From assembly GCA_028274465.1 (NCBI GenBank), contig CM051458.1:73905766-73969765 (forward strand): 64,000 nucleotides of DNA, written 5' to 3'. This DNA comes from Plantago ovata (lineage: Eukaryota > Streptophyta > Magnoliopsida > Lamiales > Plantaginaceae). Below, piece by piece: positions 30,715-41,886 of the stretch. The position numbers were made by a program, and so were the translations under genes. Within the stretch, counting starts at the first letter, position 1; each line of letters starts with the position of its first letter. Below the pieces are notes generated by a model, which ran no database searches, was not told where the DNA came from, and was given only the letters and a program-made list of their open reading frames with translations.

Positions 30715-31882
30715 CTCTGACTGTGAAAGTGAAGATGAGATTGACCTTGATAGAATTCAAGGAGAAATCGAAAGATTTGAGAAAACTCTGAGCAAACAGC
30801 AAGAGAAACTACAGAATGATGAAACTCTGACCAAGCAAACTACTGAAAAGTACGTATTGCTGAAAGAAGAATCAGAAGAGAAAGATGCTGAAATATTGCA
30901 TCTTAAGAAATTGATTGCTGAAGCTACAGTGAAGAATTCTCAAATGGCAATAGAATTGGAAGAATATCAATCCTCAATTCTAAAGTTAATTGCTGAAATA
31001 CAAGAAATGAAAAAGATGAAAATCAATTTCAAATCTTATGCTGATGCAAGTAATACGCTGACTGAACTAAACTCTTATCTGAGAGATCCATCTCATAAAG
31101 GAGGTTTAGGTGCAACGTATGAAGGTGATGACATAATAATCTTGAGTAAAGACAAATCACCAATTACCTTTGTATGCGCAACTGATAGTGGTCAACCAGA
31201 ACTCCATCAGATTTGTCAATCTAAGGTTGCTGAAAAATGCAATCAAGTACCTACGACCGTAAAGCCCGCTGTTGCTACTCAAAGTAACAAGACTTTAAAA
31301 CGAAAACAGGTTGCTGAAAAGCAAACTGTGAAGAAAAAGGATGATGTAAAGCATTCCGACAAACAGGTTGCTGAAAAGCAATTTGTTAAGTCAAAAGGCA
31401 AGATTACCAAAGGTAATCAGAAGACCTTTGCTGACAAACCTGAATCAAGTAAGGTTGATGAGACAAAAGCTCAGCATTCTCCAAAAAGTGGACTCGGTTT
31501 CAAAACCAAGCAAAGTCAACTTTTTCATGAGTATAAGCAAAGTCAGCAAAGATACTTCAAAGAGATAAATAAAACCAAGCCTAAGAGTTCTGACAAAACT
31601 CAAAACTATAGGGCTAGAAGGAACCTTGCTAGAAAAGAACTTACTGAAAAGTATGTTCAGCAAAAAGGTCAACCGAGCAAGACACCACATCAGAAAGTGG
31701 ATTTGATCAGCACGAATCAAAAGTCTTTCGGCTCAAAACCTCCTAGTTCCTCAGCAAGTAGAAAACAAGTCAAAGTTGAAAAACTTAAGACTTGGGTTTC
31801 CACTGGACGCATTCTTGAACATGTTAATGGACATCCAATATTGGATAATTAACTTGTTTGCTCTTGATTGTGCAGACTTCAG
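30695..31882 (+). other. Segment between S1 gag and protease: coiled-coil ORF, intron-like borders
   Basis: This 1188-base segment is absent from C1, which goes from gag directly into protease. It carries a frame (usable part about 30695-31852) with an acidic start (SDSDCESEDEIDL), a long heptad-rich coiled coil (ERFEKTLSKQQEKLQ onward), a Lys-rich part with VAEKQ repeats and KLKTWV near the end. It is one frame off gag and protease. Borders read CAG|GTAAAC at the left and TTAAC, pyrimidines, TGCAG|ACTTCAG at the right. Either it is the usual coiled-coil part of Sirevirus gag with two frame lesions, or it is a facultative intron. Only removal to 31882 keeps gag and protease in one frame. Confidence 0.55.
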
Positions 31883-32879
31883 CCACGGAGACAAACAATG
31901 CAATCTGGCACTTTGACAGTGGTTGTGGAAAGCAAATGAAGGGCAACAAGAATAACCTTATAAACTATAGACGGTGGTCTAAAGGTCCAACAATAAGGTT
32001 TGCTGGTGGAGGCTTTGGTTCTACAAAAGGTTATGGTGACGTGAAGTTAGGATGCATTACCATTTCGGGAGTTCTTTATGTAAAAAATCTTAAATTTAAC
32101 CTTTTCAGCATGAGTCAATTCGCTGATAAAGGATACTTCATCAAAATCAAAAGTGATGAATGTAAACTTATAGACTTTGAGACAAAGAAGGTTATTATGG
32201 TTGCTAGAAGATCAGGAGGTTTGTACACTGTAGATTGGTCTTCAGCAATCGTTGAAAAATGCCTTGTCTCAGATCACGATTGCCTTGCTGAAAAAGCATG
32301 GTTATGGCATAAACAAACAAGTCACCTAAACTTCAAGACGCTGAATAAGCTGTCTAAAAAGGCACTTGTAGTTGCATTACCTAAGGTTACTTTCAACAAG
32401 GATGGTGTTTCCAATGCATGCCAGCAAGGAAAGCAAACCAAATCTTCTTTTAAGAACAAGGCGGTACCGTCAACTAGAAGAACAAGGCAGTACCGTCAAC
32501 TAGAAAACCTTTACAACTCTTGCACATGGACTTGTTTGAATCTTCTTCAACAAGCTATGCTGCCAAGAAGTATGGTCTGGTGGTGGTAGATGACTATTCA
32601 AGATTCACTTGGGTAGTATTTATCAAGCACAAGTCTGAAACAAGGACTGAAATACCTAACTTGCTAAATAAGCTTGAAGTCATGAAAAATGACAAGGTAA
32701 AAGTCATAAGAACAGACCATGGTACTGAGTTTGTAAACCAGTACATAACTGAGTTTTGCACTTCAAAAGGCATAAAACATCAGTTATCCTCAGTAAGGAC
32801 ACCACAACAAAACGGTGTTGCTGAAAGGAAGAATCGCACCCTAAAAGAAGCTGCAAGAAAAATGCTTGCTGACACTTAA
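31858..32879 (+). pseudogene. pol: Copia protease and integrase core (S1)
   Basis: The protease remnant WHFDSGCGKQMKG keeps DSG but has lost the HMTG pattern seen in C1. The integrase zinc region keeps H-X4-H but one Cys of CX2C is Ser (VSNACQ). A 26-bp tandem duplication (about 32455-32508) shifts the frame. The DD35E core then reads HMDLF, RTDHGTEF and GVAERKNRTL up to a TAA at 32877-32879. Would process the polyprotein and integrate the DNA, but is not functional here. Confidence 0.9.
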
Positions 32880-33623
32880 ATAAGTGAAGCTTAGTAGGTT
32901 GAAGCGATTAATACCGTCTATTATACTCAAAACAGATGTTTGATTACTAAGGAATACAACAAAACTCCCTATGAATTATTTGTTGGAAGACGTCCTAACA
33001 TCACCCATCTAAGAGTATTTGGTTGTAAGTGTTTTGTTCTTAACAATGGTAGAGAATACCTAAGAACATTTCAACCAAAGGCAGACGAAGCGATATTTCT
33101 TGGTTACTCCTTGCATAATAAAGGTTATAGAGTTTACGACAAAAAGGCACAAAAGATCGAAGAATCAGTGCATGTTGTATTCTACGAAAAGTCACAAGGA
33201 GTGCCTGCTGAAGAAGAAATATCATATTGTATGAAGAAGCTACTCATACACGAGCAAAGAACTGAATCTGATGCTAGGCAAATCAAGTCAATTGAACTAA
33301 ATGATGATTCTGACAATGACTCTCCTCCCCCAAGTCATGACAAGATAAATATAGTTCATGACAAAGAATTTCCAGCAAAAGACACAGTTGCTCCGGATGT
33401 TGCTGAAACTATGCAAATTCCTGTGCCTGCTGATGAGTTACCACAATCTAGCAATGCTTAACAAGCAGTTGCTGATGAACCAATCTCAGCAGAGACACAA
33501 CAAAATACCAGTAGTACTGAGCAAGTACATACTGAAGAGTCACATGCTGATGAACAAACTTATCCAGATCCAAAGAGCAGAAAACCTGTTAATAAATGGA
33601 TTAGAGATCATCCCTCTACCGAT
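32880..33623 (+). pseudogene. pol: Copia integrase C-terminal module and linker (S1)
   Basis: After stops near 32893 the same frame resumes with KEYNKTPYELFVGRRPN and FGCKCFVLN, the typical copia integrase tail, then an acidic, Pro/Ala/Glu-rich linker. A TAA at 33459-33461 interrupts it. The remainder reads through to the RT frame. Confidence 0.88.
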
Positions 33624-35279
33624 ATGATTGGTGATATTGACAAACGCCAAGTGACTAGATCCAAAGTATCTGCTACTCATGGACATGCTGAAGAAGTAAA
33701 TGTCGTAGAAGTAGAAGTTTTGTTCTCTTGCTTTGTTTCTGAAATTGAACCCAAGACCATAGAAGAAGCTTTAAAGCATTCTGAATGGATCAAGGCAATG
33801 CAAGAAGAACTGGATCAATTTGAAAGGAACAAAGTCTGGAAACTTGTACCACTTGCTGAAGGCAAGAAAGCAATTTGTACAAAGTGGGTGTTCAGAAACA
33901 AGCTGAGTGAGTCTGGTGAAGTAACAAGGAACAAAGCACGCTTAGTTGCTCAAGGTTACTGTCAGAATGAAGGATTGGACTATGATGAGTCTTATGCACC
34001 AGTTGCAAGATTGGATGCAATTAGACTTTTCTTGGCCTTTGCTACTCACAATGACTTCATTGTTTATCAAATGGATGTTAAAAGTGCATTCTTAAATGGT
34101 GAACTTGTTGAAGAAGTCTACTTGGAACAACCCCCCGGCTTTGAACTTCCCTCAGAAACCAAGATGGCATACAAGCTTCAGAAAGCTGTATATGGTCTAA
34201 AGCAAGCACCAAGATCTTGGTATGATACCTTAGCTAAGTTCTTGCTGGATAATGGTTTCAAGAAAAGTGAAGTTGACAAAACTTTGTTTACCATGAACCA
34301 TGATGGTAAAATACTCTTAGTTCAGATTTATGTGGATGACATAATATTTGGATCTAAGGACAAGCAACTTTGTGATGATTTTGCCAAACTCATGACAAAC
34401 AAGTTTGAAATGAGTATGATGGAAAAACTGAATTATTTCCTAGGATTGCAAGTCAAGCAACTCAAGGATGGAATATTCATAAATCAAGCAAAGTATGCAA
34501 AAGAAATGCTCATAAAGTTTAGGATCAAAGAGGAAGAAAAACCTAAAAAGATCCCTATGAGTGGTGGTACCAAATTGGGCTATACTAAAAAAGATAAATG
34601 TGTTGAAGAACACAAGTATAGGAAGCTCATTGGTTCCTTGTTGTATTTAACAGCAAGTAGACCTGACATTCAGTATGATGTTTGTGTGTGTGCAAGATTC
34701 CAATCTGATCCAAGAGAATCACACTACAAAAAGGCACTTAAGATACTGAAATATGTCAAAGGTACAGTCAATGTTGGATTATGGTATCCTAAAGATTCTG
34801 GACTTGAATTGGTTGGTTATTCTGATGCTGATCATGGAGGATCAACTCTTGATAGAAAAAGTACTTCTGGAACTTGTCAGTTTCTACGTACTAGATTAAT
34901 ATCATGGTTCAGCAAGAAGCAAACCTGTGTTGCCAATTCATCCACTGAATCTGAGTACATTGCGGCTGGTTGTTGCACAGCTCAAATCCTATGGATTCAG
35001 CAACAATTAAGAGATTATGGTATTTCTGCAAAGAAAACACCAATCTTTTGTGATAATACAAGTGCTATTGCTATCACGCAAAATCCTAAGTTCCACTCAA
35101 GGACAAAGCACATTGATATTAGACATCATTTCTTTAGAGATCATGTGGAAAAAGGAGACATTGAGATTGTGAAAGTAGGTACCGATGATCAACTTGCTGA
35201 CATCTTTACCAAGCCCCTACCAGATAATACATTTGCAATGCTAAGGTATAACCTTGGATTGATTGAATTACCTCAATAG
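33624..35279 (+). CDS. pol: Copia reverse transcriptase and RNase H (S1)
   Basis: An open stretch of 551 codons within a longer broken pol. [85 protein letters not shown] and active site [11 protein letters not shown] at about residues 238-248. Thumb and connection follow, then RNase H ([53 protein letters not shown]). It ends in TAG at 35277-35279. It is the best-preserved RT in the window, but upstream lesions would keep it from being made as part of the polyprotein. Confidence 0.93.
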   Translation: MIGDIDKRQVTRSKVSATHGHAEEVNVVEVEVLFSCFVSEIEPKTIEEALKHSEWIKAMQEELDQFERNKVWKLVPLAEGKKAICTKWVFRNKLSESGEVTRNKARLVAQGYCQNEGLDYDESYAPVARLDAIRLFLAFATHNDFIVYQMDVKSAFLNGELVEEVYLEQPPGFELPSETKMAYKLQKAVYGLKQAPRSWYDTLAKFLLDNGFKKSEVDKTLFTMNHDGKILLVQIYVDDIIFGSKDKQLCDDFAKLMTNKFEMSMMEKLNYFLGLQVKQLKDGIFINQAKYAKEMLIKFRIKEEEKPKKIPMSGGTKLGYTKKDKCVEEHKYRKLIGSLLYLTASRPDIQYDVCVCARFQSDPRESHYKKALKILKYVKGTVNVGLWYPKDSGLELVGYSDADHGGSTLDRKSTSGTCQFLRTRLISWFSKKQTCVANSSTESEYIAAGCCTAQILWIQQQLRDYGISAKKTPIFCDNTSAIAITQNPKFHSRTKHIDIRHHFFRDHVEKGDIEIVKVGTDDQLADIFTKPLPDNTFAMLRYNLGLIELPQ

Positions 35280-36103
35280 TAAGGGATACAATTAGCAGAT
35301 TGCTGAAACAGGCATTCAGCAAGCCAAAGTATGCTTAGTTGTATAAAAGCTCCTTCCACTGATTTCCTCCAAAAAGAAATGATAGTTCACTACATGATTG
35401 CTGAAACAGGCACTCAGCAAGTAATTCCTTCAAAACGGGTATTTGTTAGGAAACTTGATCACTTGCTGAGACGGGCACTAAGTAAGAGAAAAACCTTAAG
35501 GATTGCTGGAACGGGCATTCAGACAATCAAAGAATACTGAAACAGGTATTCAAGTATCAAAGGAAAAATCTAAGACGGGAACTCAGCAAAGAGCAAGAAC
35601 ACTTATCGGATTTTACCAAAGGATATCTCAAGATAAAAAGAATTTACTGAGACGGGAACTCAGAAATGTCTTTTAACTTAAAGAAATATGAGATATTTGA
35701 TTTAGGGGGAACTTTCAGCAAATACAAGGCTGGTTACCTAAAAAAGTAAGTGCCAAAGTCAAATTTGTCCAAATTCACTGAAAAGATTCTTATTTACTTC
35801 AGCAAGCAATTAGCGATGCGGTAAAAAGGATCAAATCCCGTGAATCAAGGTAAAATCAATTTGTGACGTTAATCGTGGCACATATAAACTCGCTGTTAAT
35901 CATGACATGAAATACAATCGTGGCCATTGATTTAAAGTAGTTTTTGATCTGACGGTTAATATTACAAAGAGAAAGTGTGCTCTGACGGTTTTTGTTAGTG
36001 GACCACTACGCATTTATGCAAAGGCTCCACTAACACAGTTGAATCTTTGTTTTACCCTTGCTGAGAACTCAAAACCGTTTGAGCTTCTTGCACCCCAGAG
36101 ATA
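35280..36103 (+). other. S1 spacer between pol and ORF2
   Basis: Non-coding and colinear with C2 16169-17006. It contains alternating GCTGAAAC/GGCATTCAG repeats, an internal AGGGGGAA tract (about 35703-35710, imperfect in C2), and the conserved roughly 280-base block upstream of the ORF2 TATA box. Confidence 0.7.
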
Positions 36104-36113
36104 CTATATAAAC
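36104..36113 (+). promoter_or_regulatory. TATA-like box upstream of ORF2 (S1)
   Basis: CTATATAAAC lies 149 bases before the ATG at 36253. It is conserved with C2. A second TATATAAG sits about 12 bases before the ATG in both copies and is less likely to serve as a promoter. Confidence 0.5.
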
Positions 36114-36252
36114 AAAGAGTTATAGAAAGACAAAATTCTTTAACTCACATTTCCTTTCTCTGCAAATTTTATAGCCTGTGCCCTGAATTCACTGTATCGC
36201 CGGTCAAAAAGCAAGTTAATCTATTTCGTACATTTCTACCGCTATATAAGAA

Positions 36253-36404
36253 ATGGCTCCAAAGAGACTGTCCTCCAAGACCTCAAAGTCATTGAAAGCT
36301 GATAGTGCTGGGAAAAGCACTACTCCGGTTGTAACTCCGGCAACCAACACAGTGAAAATTGTGTTGAAAAACGACCGAATAACGGAGAGACCCATGCCGC
36401 CTGC
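36253..36404 (+). pseudogene. Copia ORF2, N-terminal exon-like piece 1 (S1)
   Basis: It begins at ATG 36253 with a basic Ser/Lys-rich leader (MAPKRLSSKTSKSLK) and reads in frame through ITERPMPPA, where the solo G1 LTR is inserted after CCTGC. It continues in frame at 37611. The basic leader could be a nuclear or nucleic-acid-binding tail. It has no signal-peptide hydrophobic core. Confidence 0.82.
36400..36404 (+). repeat. Target-site duplication CCTGC of the solo LTR, left copy
   Basis: Exact match to 37606-37610 on the other side of the LTR. Confidence 0.95.
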
Positions 36405-37605
36405 TGATGAATGTGTATTTTACACTTTCATTTGAGTCTTTTTTCACCAATTTAGCTATCCTCTATGTTAATTTAGCTATATTTTAGTGCATTGTATTAG
36501 AATAGTGTCACGTTTCCCTTTATTCTTTATTTTACAGGTTTTGAGTGAAAAACGAGGTTTTCCGGGCAATTATATTGAAGTAGACAAGGAATTGGTGTTC
36601 CGAAGGCCTAATTGGAGTATCCAGAAGATTCCGGATAGGATTTGAAGTCTAGGGGTCGAATCTGAAGGCTAAAAGGTCAATAGAAGGCAAAAACCGAGTC
36701 CGAAAAGGAAAAGATATCCAAAAACGCGTCGAAAATGCGTTTCAGCCGAAAAAACCTCCCGGGCGAGTCGCCCGGGATGTGGAGCGAATCTCCCCACACC
36801 AGGCGAATCGCCCGGTGTGTGGGGCGACTCGCCCCACACCTGCCGAATCACTATATAAAGTTGTTCAGTTTTCTCCGTTTTTCATACTTTCTCAGACCTT
36901 TTCTCTCACCTTTCTCATTAGTTTTAGGTAGGAATTCTCCAGAGCCTGTTCTGGGGATTCTTAGCTTAGGAGATACTTTTTCTTAGCGTTTTGGAGCTTG
37001 TAAGATCGCGATTCTTCGGAGATTGACAACCTTCGGTAACATTGTATCTTACAGTTTTTCTATTTATATTTATATATCTTTCAACATGTTCTCATTCATT
37101 CGTGCTATGATTTCTGTTGATTGCATGACATCTATGAGTAGCTAAACTTCTCGTTGGTGATAGTATGTGATTTCTTAGTGAAGGGTTAATAATTATGCTA
37201 ATGGCTATATCGCGCATTATACTTTGAGTTATTGCTTTATTTCTTTGATCTATCTAAATCCTCTATCTTCGTAGTGTTGTATAATTACGGAACACAATTG
37301 GAGAATTCATTGATCAAAGATCTCTATGCAAAACCGGGGACTTCATGCATGATTATTAACCTGCTATGCTTTGAATGACCATACTATCACCAATCTCCAT
37401 TATCTGTTTAGAAAAACCTTTGCTAAGTAGTCTGTTGATTTTATGTTCTTAAGTTAGATTAGATAAAGCTAGTTATAGTCCTTAGAGATCGACACTCGAG
37501 GTTATTCTACTGCTACACTACGGTTTTCGTTGTAGTTGTGAATTGCCTTTGGCTAAATACAAATTTATTTGATTAATTAGAATCTGACAAATTCGACGTT
37601 CATCA
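36405..37605 (+). mobile_element. G1 solo LTR in S1 ORF2 (1201 bp)
   Basis: Bounded by TGATGAAT and GTTCATCA with a perfect CCTGC duplication and no internal sequence, so it is the product of LTR-LTR recombination. Dyads lie at 36758-36838 and a TATATAA box at 36852. The ORF2 frame is continuous when the LTR and one CCTGC are disregarded. Confidence 0.96.
36758..36860 (+). promoter_or_regulatory. U3 promoter of the solo LTR
   Basis: CCCGGGCGAGTCGCCCGGG, GGAGCGAATCTCCCC, AGGCGAATCGCCCGG and GGGGCGACTCGCCCC, then CTATATAAAG. In the second unit both arms carry matching changes (GGAGCGAATCTCC), so arm symmetry is partly retained. Confidence 0.72.
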
Positions 37606-37610
37606 CCTGC

Positions 37611-37722
37611 ATATCTTGACACTGCAAAGTGTGAACAGATGATGCAATGGGGTGGAGTTGCCAAAGAGAAGTATATAAGATACTTCTATGAACAAGATTT
37701 AGATGAAGAAAATGAAGAGGCA
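37611..37722 (+). pseudogene. Copia ORF2 piece 2 (S1)
   Basis: ORF2 continues with KCEQMMQWGGVAKEKYIRYFYEQD up to the G2 insertion at 37722. C2 has the same peptide at about 17330-17425. The frame is intact in this piece. Confidence 0.82.
37718..37722 (+). repeat. Target-site duplication AGGCA of the G2 element, left copy
   Basis: Exact match to 45638-45642. Confidence 0.95.
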
Positions 37723-39125
37723 TGATGAACGTATTTTTGACGCGTTCATCTTGTCTTTTTTACCTGCTTTTGCTATCTTTTAGCCTTGATTTTTGGTTAG
37801 TTTTGTAGAATAGTGTCACGTTTATTGTTTTCTGCATTTTCAGGCACTTAGGAACGAAATGGCGTTTTTGGAGCTAAAAACGAGCTTTTTTGATAGAAAA
37901 TGGCCCCGTTGAAGTTCCTTGACCTCCACGGCTTGTTCGTGAGTGTTTGAGCATCAATAAGCATTGACAAGAATGAGTCCAAGGCACCCGAGGGCCGTAC
38001 GAGGGAAAAAAGATTGAGTTTGAAGACAAAAATCTGCCCAGGAGCCAAGCTAAGCGCCTGGAATAGTGAAGCGCTCCGCTTCATTTTCCAGGAGCTTTGG
38101 CACAGCAGCCAAGCGAAGCGCTTGGAGGGCCCAAGCGCTTCGCTTGCCAAGCGCTCCGCTTGGCCTCTCCAAGCGGTCCGCTTGGCAGCGGTTACGTTTT
38201 CGGATTTTCCTTCTTAGATCTGATCTTCAGTTACTTTTTGGAGACTTTTGAACACTAGCTTCGTTTTGGAGAGCTCCTAAGCCCCAAAACTCAGAGAAAA
38301 CTCAGATTACATTGTATTTTAGATTGGATTAAAGGTTTTGGCATAGGATTTCATACATTGTTTCATCTACGGAGAGGTTTTCATCAATACCCACCGATTA
38401 GTGACAGCTTGGTGGTAACATTGTATCATTATCTCTTGTCTAGTAGTTTGATTTGATGTATTCTATTTACAATTCATATGATTTGATGTCTATGTTGATG
38501 AATATGAGTAGCTAAATCCTTTGTGTTGGTGGTAGAATGTAGAATATGCATGCTATGGGTTATGTTTATGCTTACATGAGATTGTGATTCAATCTTGCTG
38601 CAAATTCCTTCATATGATTCTTAGTTGCCTATAAAATATATTCGAATTGAGTATAGTGACAAACTCTTGGTCAATGAAAGCTATAGGATTGTATGTTAGA
38701 GATTTGCAGCATGCTAGATAAATGGTGTTAGTGACAAGCACCTCTAAAGTATTGATAGTGGTCTTTTATGATGTGTGTCTTGAAAGTTACCTAGACGAGT
38801 TGCTTAGCAGACTTGATCGAAGGTTTTACGCACTGAACTTGTGAGCATATTCGTAACCCATGCATGTGTATTTGATCTCTACCACCAACCGTTTTCCAAA
38901 CATGATTACAACAATCTGATTTCTCGTTGCTTTGTTCTAAGAAAACACTTCTATAAACACTTGAACTCGTTGTCTGAAATAACTAGTAAAAACCACAAAC
39001 AAAGCCACGTTAGGTCCCGAGAGAACGACACTCGGGGACAACTTGCCATTGCACTCTAGTTTGTGTAGTGATAAGTGTTCTTTGGCTTTTTAAACAAATT
39101 TAATTGGTGAAAAACGACATCATCA
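37723..39125 (+). mobile_element. 5' LTR of G2 (1403 bp)
   Basis: Bounded by TGATGAACG and CATCATCA. It has a dyad array at 38045-38187 but no clear TATA box immediately downstream. Outside the ends it shows little similarity to G1 LTRs. Confidence 0.95.
38045..38187 (+). promoter_or_regulatory. G2 LTR dyad array, AAGCG-N3-CGCTT type
   Basis: Units include GAAGCGCTCCGCTTC, CCAAGCGAAGCGCTTGG, CAAGCGCTTCGCTTG, CAAGCGCTCCGCTTGG and CCAAGCGGTCCGCTTGG. The core GCG-N3-CGC is the same as in G1 but the arms differ. A copy is in the 3' LTR at 44557-44699, where one unit has a C-to-T or G-to-T type change (GCTCCTCTTGG). Confidence 0.85.
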
Positions 39126-39128
39126 ATT

Positions 39129-39146
39129 TGGCGCCGTTGTCGGGGA
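39129..39146 (+). other. Primer binding site, tRNA-Asp type (G2)
   Basis: TGGCGCCGTTGTCGGGGA, three bases after the LTR and identical to the G1 site. Confidence 0.88.
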
Positions 39147-39394
39147 CTTAACTCCTTTGGTTGGTGTTTTTGTTTTGGTTTTTCAGCCAACATCACTTTC
39201 TCACCTCCTTTCTTTCCCCCTATCTTTTTCAGAAAATTTATCTAATCTGCTCTTGGTTACCTTGCGTGCTTGCGCTCTTTGTATATATTATTAGATTAGA
39301 GGATTTTTTCCTTGCAAGTTTTTTTTAATTCTTTTGTGGATTCTGCTCCTTGGTTTCTTGTTTCCTCATGTGCAGAAACTAGTTCCTTGTAAGG

Positions 39395-40192
39395 ATGAGT
39401 ATACGAGCTTCTTTGACACGGTATGTGCAACCTCGAGGGCCTTGCATAACATTGGACGAAGATTGCAAGGATTATGACTTTGATCCTTCATACTACTCCA
39501 TTGTTTCCACGTTTTCGAGTGGTGATGATCCAAGAGGGTTCTTAGACACGTTCGAGGAAGGTGTGTTGAGGATACCTCGTGAGAATGTGGAGGGGGTTAT
39601 TTTATCACATGAGCAGCTTTGTATAAGGGAATTTATGGGAGCCTTGAGAGGGAGCGCTCGTGAGTGGCTCAGAATCCCGCCGGCAAGATCATTGCACACT
39701 TGGGATCAAATAACCAACAAGTTTCTGGAACATTGGGATTGGGGCTCACCTCCCGGTTTAAAGACATGGACGTCTCGCTTTGCTCGTCCACCACCAGAAA
39801 TCGACATAGCCAATGTAGAGGAATGTTGTGAAGAATCTATTGACGAAGCCTCTTCAGTGCTTAGCTTGGATTCCACGTCCTTAATTGAGGATGTCAGGAC
39901 TGTTGGTAAAGAAGAAGTCGTGGAGGAGGTGATGACTGAATCCATTGCTTCACCTGAGTCAGACAGTGTTGTCTTGAGTTGTGTTGAGATCGAGGAGCTA
40001 TTCTCTGAAGATTTTGGTGTCTCTGAATCGACATGTTTGGATTCTATTGCTACAGACACTCTTGATCTTGACTCCTATGTTCTGGTCCATGCACCCACCT
40101 ATGAGCTTCAAGGGAGTTTTGATCCACTTTTTTGTTTTTATTTTCCCTCTGATTCCTTTAGTTATTTCTTAGATTTTGATTTTGTTAATTAA
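39395..40192 (+). CDS. gag: Gag-like protein of G2
   Basis: An intact 265-codon ORF begins 249 bases after the primer site. Residues about 50-115 match the gag capsid pattern (SGDDPRGFLDTFEEGVLRIP, REFMGALRGSAREWLRIPPARSLHTWDQITNKFLEHW). The protein then turns abruptly to a Pro-containing and acidic tail (ESIDEASSVLSLDSTS) ending in aromatic residues. It is about half the length expected for a full capsid: the second half, present in element E's gag (FCDAYERFEMYKRECPHH), is missing, so it may be an internally deleted gag. No zinc knuckle or protease. Confidence 0.75.
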   Translation: MSIRASLTRYVQPRGPCITLDEDCKDYDFDPSYYSIVSTFSSGDDPRGFLDTFEEGVLRIPRENVEGVILSHEQLCIREFMGALRGSAREWLRIPPARSLHTWDQITNKFLEHWDWGSPPGLKTWTSRFARPPPEIDIANVEECCEESIDEASSVLSLDSTSLIEDVRTVGKEEVVEEVMTESIASPESDSVVLSCVEIEELFSEDFGVSESTCLDSIATDTLDLDSYVLVHAPTYELQGSFDPLFCFYFPSDSFSYFLDFDFVN

Positions 40193-40480
40193 GTTGATTT
40201 TTATTTTCGGGGAATGATGGATTTGCTTGAGGACTTGAGGAGAGGAGCCAAAGATGGTTCCCAAGATGCAAGGAGTAATGGAACGAATGCACGAGATTCG
40301 TTCCCATTTGATAATGGATAACCTTTGTGGTATTTATTTGCATGTAGTTTAGTTTTTCCTCTTTATTTGCTTTCGTAGTTGTGGCCTGTGAGCCTTTTGT
40401 CGTGATTCGTTTAGTCTAGTGTTTGTCTTGGTGCCTTAGGTGATTAAGATAGGAAAAAACATCGAAAATCTGGAAACAGA
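40193..40480 (+). other. G2 region after gag, no gene seen
   Basis: AT-rich, with a short purine-rich stretch near 40240-40270. No conserved element that I recognise. Confidence 0.6.
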
Positions 40481-40632
40481 GCCAAGCGAAGCGCTTGGAA
40501 GTGCCAAGCGGTCCGCTTGAATTTTCAGTAAATCAAAAAGTTTACTGGAATTTCAGGCGGAGCGCCTGGAGCCGCCCAAGCGCTCCGCTTGACAAGCGGA
40601 CCGCTTGGCTCCCGCCAAGCGGTCCGCCTGGA
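40481..40632 (+). repeat. Internal AAGCG-N3-CGCTT dyad array (G2)
   Basis: GCCAAGCGAAGCGCTTGG, GCCAAGCGGTCCGCTTG, CAGGCGGAGCGCCTGG, CCAAGCGCTCCGCTTG, CAAGCGGACCGCTTGG and CCAAGCGGTCCGCCTGG. Six units lie downstream of gag, mirroring the LTR array and the equivalent internal array of G1. Confidence 0.9.
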
Positions 40633-41886
40633 CCCTGTACCCAGATTTTCCTCGTTTTTTCCACTCTTCTCACCTTTGTGCACCCGTTTTCACATGTTTC
40701 TTGAGTCCTTTCAGGTACTACTCATATATAGGAGATTGGACACGAACCTTTATCTCAGGGAAGTGTACTTTCAATCCAATTTTTCCTTTTCATTCAACTT
40801 TTCTTTGCTCGAGGACGAGCAAAAGTTTAGGTTTGGGGAGGGAGTATTGGATTTTCAGTACTATATGCTTGTGTGGTTCGTACATGCCTGATTTTACTCA
40901 AGTTCATGTGATTTATCGTTTTTTTGTCAAATTTTTGCATGCATATCATCCATAGATTAGTTGTTGCACGTTGTTGTGTGGAGTCTATTGCCAAGTTTTT
41001 TCGAACTTTTCTATTGTGTAGACTAAGTGCTTATGACCATTATCATATGTTGCATCACTTTGCAAGTAGTTTGAGGCTTGTCTCGCTTGGTTTGTCACAT
41101 TGACTTGTGCACTAGTTAAGCTTAGTAGTCTCGACAGCACCTCGAGTGGTGTTTCTTCTACTGCGGTTCACGATGGCCATATAAAATGATGCATGTTAGA
41201 ATCTATGGTTGTAACCCGTGTAATTATGTACGTAAGAGGCGACAAGTTCTTCACCTCGATTAGAGATTGCCAAATGCCTAGGAAGGAGGTAGTGTGAGGT
41301 GTGCGATTCCTTGTATTAAACCTATTCTATCGAATAGGTTTGGGGAGGGGGTTACGTTGTTATACTTGTCTTTCGTCTTGAGTCGTTGTAAAGTTTTCTT
41401 TTTCTTTTTCTTTTTGTTTTGTGTCCCAACCTATTTTTTCGAATAGGTTTGGGGAGGTGTTTTTGACACTTAGTACTGCTGCTTGCCCCTATTTTAAAAT
41501 TAAAAATAAAAAAAAAAAAAAAGAAAGAGAAAAAGAAAAGAAGAAGAAAAGAAAAAGAGATATAAAAAAAAAAAGAGAAAAGAAAAAAAAAAAAAGAAAG
41601 AAAATAAAGAATAAGACCCAAAAGCAAAAGAAGGGTCATTGCAAGCCAAAAGCAGTCTCGTAGTGTCAAGTGTCATGTAAATATTTTGTCCTTGTGAAGT
41701 ATCGAATTGTAAATTCTATCTTTCGTTTCGTGTCGCCTTTGTCCAAGGCCTGTTCTTGACCACCCTCGTCTTGCTATTCAAGAAGTGGTTGAAGGGGACT
41801 CATTCGTTGAGAGTCTGGGTAGAATAGGGGAGTGTCTTCTCTTTCTAGGGAACCCTCCTTCGTTTGATGAGAGCCAGTATTGGTTC
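40633..41886 (+). other. G2 conserved non-coding tail, first part
   Basis: From about 40970 it matches the G1 tail (GAACTTTTCTATTG, GCGGTTCACGATGGCC, GATGCATGTTAGA, CTAGGAAGGAGGTAGTGTGAG). It contains hairpins at 41319-41340 (perfect) and 41428-41449 (one mismatch) and the purine tract at about 41500-41625. A GAGGACGAGCAAAAG and GTTTGGGGAGGGAG piece at about 40811-40846 looks like a second, internal polypurine-tract region. Confidence 0.75.
41882..41886 (+). repeat. Target-site duplication GGTTC of the foreign solo LTR, left copy
   Basis: Exact match to 43881-43885. Across it the G2 tail reads continuously as in G1. Confidence 0.93.

Noticed and set aside
30695..31875. Simple GT-AG intron ending at TGCAG (31875)
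   Set aside because: This would join gag to protease in the wrong frame. Only the acceptor at 31882 keeps the frame, and C1 does not match either product exactly.
39395..40192. A host gene
   Set aside because: It lies between a primer site and an internal dyad array of a complete LTR element with target duplications and has a gag-type W-rich block, so it is an element gene.
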